A DNA stretch of 16,773 nt from positions 1-16,773 of the forward strand of contig JAIXVS010000059.1 in the NCBI GenBank assembly GCA_027482795.1. Reading direction: 5' to 3'. The notes below the pieces were generated by a model. That model was given only the letters and a program-made list of their open reading frames with translations, did not search any database and was not told the DNA's origin. The position numbers and the translations under genes are program-made. The stretch's first letter is position 1. Each line of letters begins with the position of its first letter. Below are positions 14,414 through 16,773 of this stretch, in pieces. Source of the DNA: Rhodobacter sp. (GTDB taxonomy: Bacteria; Pseudomonadota; Alphaproteobacteria; Rhodobacterales; Rhodobacteraceae).

Positions 14414-16773
14414 ATATGCGCTCTCGAGGGTGGGGGTGGGGCCTCGGGCACGCCGGGCCTGTTTGCCGCGCCCAATTCGGGCACGCTTATCGGCATTGGC
14501 GGAACGGTTGAAGACGCAGGTCGCTCTATCGGTTCAATTAACTTTACCCACACTTGGTTCCATGAAACGGGCCACGCTTTGGGCATGGCCCATCCGCATG
14601 AGTTTGAGCGGCCAGATGGTATTGACACGGGTATCGGTCAGGGCGGGGCGGCTGTCAGTCAGCCGGGCGATCACTATCTGAATTCAAAGCTATATTCATC
14701 GACAATTTACTCGCGCAATATCTGGGGCGAGGATAACCCCTTTACCAGCGCCATCGATTTTGGAACCAGTCTGGATGGGCTGGATCAAAGCACCTATCTG
14801 CCCTTCGATATTGCCGCGTTGCAACACATGTATGGCGTCAACAGCACATTCGCCTTGGGCGATGATACTTACAGCTTTAACGACAGCGGTCTGCAAAGCC
14901 GTGGCCTGCGCACCATTTGGGACAATGGCGGTATTGATACTATCTTGTATACGGGCAACTTGCGTGCCGTTATTAACCTCAATGACGCGACCATTCGCCA
15001 AGAGGTTGGCGGAGGTGGTTTCCTGTCCACCTCTGAATCTTTAGATGCGGGTTTCCTGATCGCCAATGGCGTGACGATTGAAAACGCTGTCGGCGGCGAG
15101 AAGCAGGATTTCATCACGGGCAACGAAGCGGCCAATTTGCTGATCGGTAATGGCGGCGATGACAGCATTCGCGGCGGCGATGGCAACGACACGCTGATCG
15201 GCGGCACAGGCGGCGATACGCTGGATGGTGGTTCAAATATGGATCTGGCGGTTTTGGCGGGCACGCTCGCGCAATACACCCAGTCCAATTTGGGCAACAA
15301 TACTTGGGCCTTTACGAATACGGCCACGGGCGCTGTGGACACGCTACGCGATATCGAAACGGTTCGTTTCGAAGCCTTTGGAGAAACCTTGGTTCTTTCA
15401 GCAAGCGCCTTTGCCGCGCGGCCCTTGGAAATTACGCAGCCCGTGCCGCCTGCGGCAAGCAAGCCATTCTTCGCCGAAGCTTCGGTGCGCTTTGATAATG
15501 TTGCAGGCGGCAACTGGCAGCGCATTTTTGATTTCGGCAATGGTGCGGGGCGCGAAAACGTCCTGCTTACCCAGCTTGGCAATTCAAGCACGATGCGTCT
15601 TGATGTCTATGGGGCTGATAGGGTCTATTCTCTGGATGCGGTCAATGTCATTGTCCAAGGTGAGACGGCCAAATGGCGCGTCGAGATTTCGGAAATTGGC
15701 ATTGCGCGCATCATCAAGAATGATGTGATCGTGGCCGAAGGGCGCGGCCTGCCCGTCCCAGAGGTGCCGCGCGCAAACCTTTTGGTTGGCTCCAGCAACT
15801 GGGGCGGCGACACGCCGCTGATTGGCCAGATCGTCTATTTCATCTCTGATATCAACGGCGACGGCACCATTGACGTGCAGCGCGGTGTTCCACCAGTGCG
15901 GCGCGATGGCATCGTCGGTGGCACCGAAGCCAATGACAACATGGCCATTGGCTTTGTCGATGCGCAGGGCGATATCATTGACGGCGCAGATGGGGTGAAT
16001 GACAGCATTCGCGGAAATGCGGGCGCAGACACCATCAACGCGGGTCAGGGCGACGATTCAGTCGATGCGGGCGCGGGGGCGGATTCAGTTCTTGGCGGCG
16101 ATGGCAATGACGTAATCGACGGCGGCACTGGCGATGACTATGCCGCAGGCGATCTGGGCGACGACGTGATGTTCGGCGGCGATGGCGATGACTTCGTCGA
16201 TGCTGGCGGCGGCGCGGATGTTGTCTTTGGCGGCGCGGGCCAAGACACGCTGAATGGCGGGTCGGCCGATGGCGGTTCTGATACCATCAACGGCGATGCG
16301 GGCAACGATCAGATCTTTGGCGGCACAGGCGGGGCAGACCTGCTCTATGGCGGCGAAGGCAGCGATACGCTGGGCGGCGGATCGGATGTGGATGTTCTGT
16401 ATGGCGATGCTGGCGATGACGTGCTTTATGGCGATATGCCAACGGGCGGCACCTCGGCTGCGGGTGCAGACACGCTGTTTGGCGGCGAAGGCAATGACCA
16501 GCTGTATCTAAACCCCAATGCCAATGCGGCGGGCGGTCAAGCCTATGGCGGCGCGGGCAATGACTATGTCCAAGGCACCAACTTTGGTGATTACGTCGAA
16601 GGCGGGCTTGGCGATGACTTTGTTGTCTCGCTGGGCGGAGATGATTTTCTGCGCGGGCGCGAGGGGAATGATTACCTTGACGCAGGCAACGGCAACGACA
16701 ATGTAGCGGGCGAGCTGGGCGATGACGTGCTGCGCGGCCGCGCGGGCGATGATTTCTTGGCTGGCGGCGATGG
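14414..16773 (+). CDS. C-terminal fragment of the RTX protease: metzincin catalytic core, RTX blocks, LamG-like module; open at the window edge
   Basis: This frame has no stop from 14414 to the end of the window (about 786 codons). The zinc motif HETGHALGMAH is encoded at 14561-14593, so His, His and His ligate zinc and Glu is the base. TYLPFDIAALQHMYG near 14790-14840 matches the C-terminal helix of serralysin catalytic domains. RTX block 1 lies at 15134-15235, a LamG-like module at about 15461-15880 and RTX block 2 from 15971. No start codon with a ribosome site lies at its head, and its natural N-terminus is in the preceding frame, so it is unlikely to be made on its own. The Met-turn methionine expected after the zinc motif is not seen. 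Confidence 0.7.
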   Translation, partial: MCALEGGGGASGTPGLFAAPNSGTLIGIGGTVEDAGRSIGSINFTHTWFHETGHALGMAHPHEFERPDGIDTGIGQGGAAVSQPGDHYLNSKLYSSTIYSRNIWGEDNPFTSAIDFGTSLDGLDQSTYLPFDIAALQHMYGVNSTFALGDDTYSFNDSGLQSRGLRTIWDNGGIDTILYTGNLRAVINLNDATIRQEVGGGGFLSTSESLDAGFLIANGVTIENAVGGEKQDFITGNEAANLLIGNGGDDSIRGGDGNDTLIGGTGGDTLDGGSNMDLAVLAGTLAQYTQSNLGNNTWAFTNTATGAVDTLRDIETVRFEAFGETLVLSASAFAARPLEITQPVPPAASKPFFAEASVRFDNVAGGNWQRIFDFGNGAGRENVLLTQLGNSSTMRLDVYGADRVYSLDAVNVIVQGETAKWRVEISEIGIARIIKNDVIVAEGRGLPVPEVPRANLLVGSSNWGGDTPLIGQIVYFISDINGDGTIDVQRGVPPVRRDGIVGGTEANDNMAIGFVDAQGDIIDGADGVNDSIRGNAGADTINAGQGDDSVDAGAGADSVLGGDGNDVIDGGTGDDYAAGDLGDDVMFGGDGDDFVDAGGGADVVFGGAGQDTLNGGSADGGSDTINGDAGNDQIFGGTGGADLLYGGEGSDTLGGGSDVDVLYGDAGDDVLYGDMPTGGTSAAGADTLFGGEGNDQLYLNPNANAAGGQAYGGAGNDYVQGTNFGDYVEGGLGDDFVVSLGGDDFLRGREGNDYLDAGNGNDNVAGELGDDVLRGRAGDDFLAGGD
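14428..14448 (+). other. G-quadruplex-forming tract at the frameshift
   Basis: Four G-tracts (14428-14430, 14432-14436, 14438-14441, 14446-14448) are separated by loops of 1, 1 and 4 bases, satisfying the G3+N1-7 pattern. In the downstream frame it encodes a Gly-rich linker (EGGGGASGTPG) before the catalytic helix. The one-base phase change between the two halves of the protease falls at or next to this tract. Confidence 0.65.
15134..15235 (+). repeat. RTX repeat block 1
   Basis: About three to four glycine-aspartate nonapeptides of the GGxGxDxUx type (NGGDDSIRGGDGNDTLIGG, then GGDTLDGGS). They form a calcium-binding beta-roll directly after the protease domain, as in serralysins. Confidence 0.85.
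15971..16773 (+). repeat. RTX repeat block 2, continuing beyond the window
   Basis: Roughly 25 nonapeptide repeats, such as GGDGNDVIDGGTGDDYAAG and GGDGDDFVDAGGGADVVFG. Irregular inserts interrupt the array near 16264-16290 and 16438-16470 and again around 16505-16530. They bind calcium after type I secretion and drive extracellular folding. The imperfect DNA-level repetition (GGCGGCGATGGC-like units) reflects the protein repeat and is not a CRISPR array. Confidence 0.88.

Larger units (their letters stand above)
13404..16773 (+). pseudogene. RTX metzincin (serralysin-like) protease with two LamG-like modules, interrupted by an amber codon and a frameshift; runs off the window
   Basis: Taken together, three reading-frame pieces encode one large secreted protein. 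The first (13404-14240) holds a LamG-like module. The second continues in the same frame after TAG 14241-14243 to about 14425 and starts the protease domain. The third, one base back in phase, runs open from 14414 to the window end with HEXXHXXGXXH, RTX block 1, a second LamG-like module and RTX block 2. RTX proteins of this type leave the cell through a type I secretion system using a C-terminal signal, which would lie outside the window; there is no N-terminal signal peptide. The start is uncertain: GTG 13404 or ATG 13437, neither with a good ribosome site. The downstream frame is intact, so decay is recent, or the two lesions are sequence errors or regulated. Confidence 0.75.

Noticed and set aside
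14415..14445. Programmed -1 ribosomal frameshift in the RTX gene
   Set aside because: The phase change is -1, but no X-XXY-YYZ slippery heptamer in the right phase is visible, and it would not bypass the separate amber codon at 14241.
15971..16773. CRISPR-like or satellite repeat array
   Set aside because: The repetition is 27-base and imperfect, lies in an open reading frame and encodes GGxGxD nonapeptides, so it is an RTX domain.

Overview
The window reads as a piece of an alphaproteobacterial chromosome, most likely a marine Rhodobacterales (roseobacter-type) organism. The grounds are moderate-to-high GC with strong use of GCC/GGC codons, tightly packed ATGA/TGATG-overlapping operons, a rhizobial/roseobacter-type inositol-like ABC transporter, a NodD-type LysR regulator, and a secreted RTX metalloprotease preceded by a CtrA-like half-site (TTAACCAT). 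This is a judgement from gene content, not a database match.

Region 1 (1-3456, + strand) is a sugar/cyclitol uptake block. It holds the 3' end of a TIM-barrel isomerase/epimerase, a periplasmic binding protein, a permease and a single-domain ATPase. The binding protein resembles the rhizobial inositol-binding class, so myo-inositol or a related cyclitol is the best guess. Hairpins precede and follow the binding-protein gene, which fits uncoupled (higher) expression of that gene.

Region 2 (3524-12566) is a LysR regulator on the - strand, divergent from a nine-gene + strand operon. The operon encodes an alpha/beta hydrolase, an extradiol-type VOC dioxygenase, a small Rieske ferredoxin, an FAD monooxygenase, an MFS transporter, a cupin, a fumarylacetoacetase-type hydrolase, an extended SDR and a metal-dependent cyclase/hydrolase. 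Almost all junctions overlap or are a few bases long. The set contains the parts of an aromatic-ring catabolic pathway (uptake, hydroxylation, ring cleavage, hydrolysis of the ring-fission product), but I cannot match it to a named pathway. A perfect palindrome between regulator and operon is the best operator candidate.

Region 3 (12567-13403) carries no convincing intact gene. It holds a decayed-looking coding remnant on the - strand, a 9-bp inverted repeat, a possible 37-residue small ORF, and an AT-rich stretch with a CtrA-like half-site and a TATAAT box.

Region 4 (13404 to the window end, + strand) is a large RTX protein with a metzincin (serralysin-like) zinc-protease domain placed between two LamG-like beta-sandwich modules and followed by long RTX arrays. 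As written it is broken twice: an amber codon at 14241-14243, probably replacing a tryptophan, and a one-base loss near 14425-14441 inside a G-quadruplex-forming tract. Downstream the reading frame is open for more than 2.3 kb to the edge, so the damage is recent, an assembly error, or a contingency-type switch.
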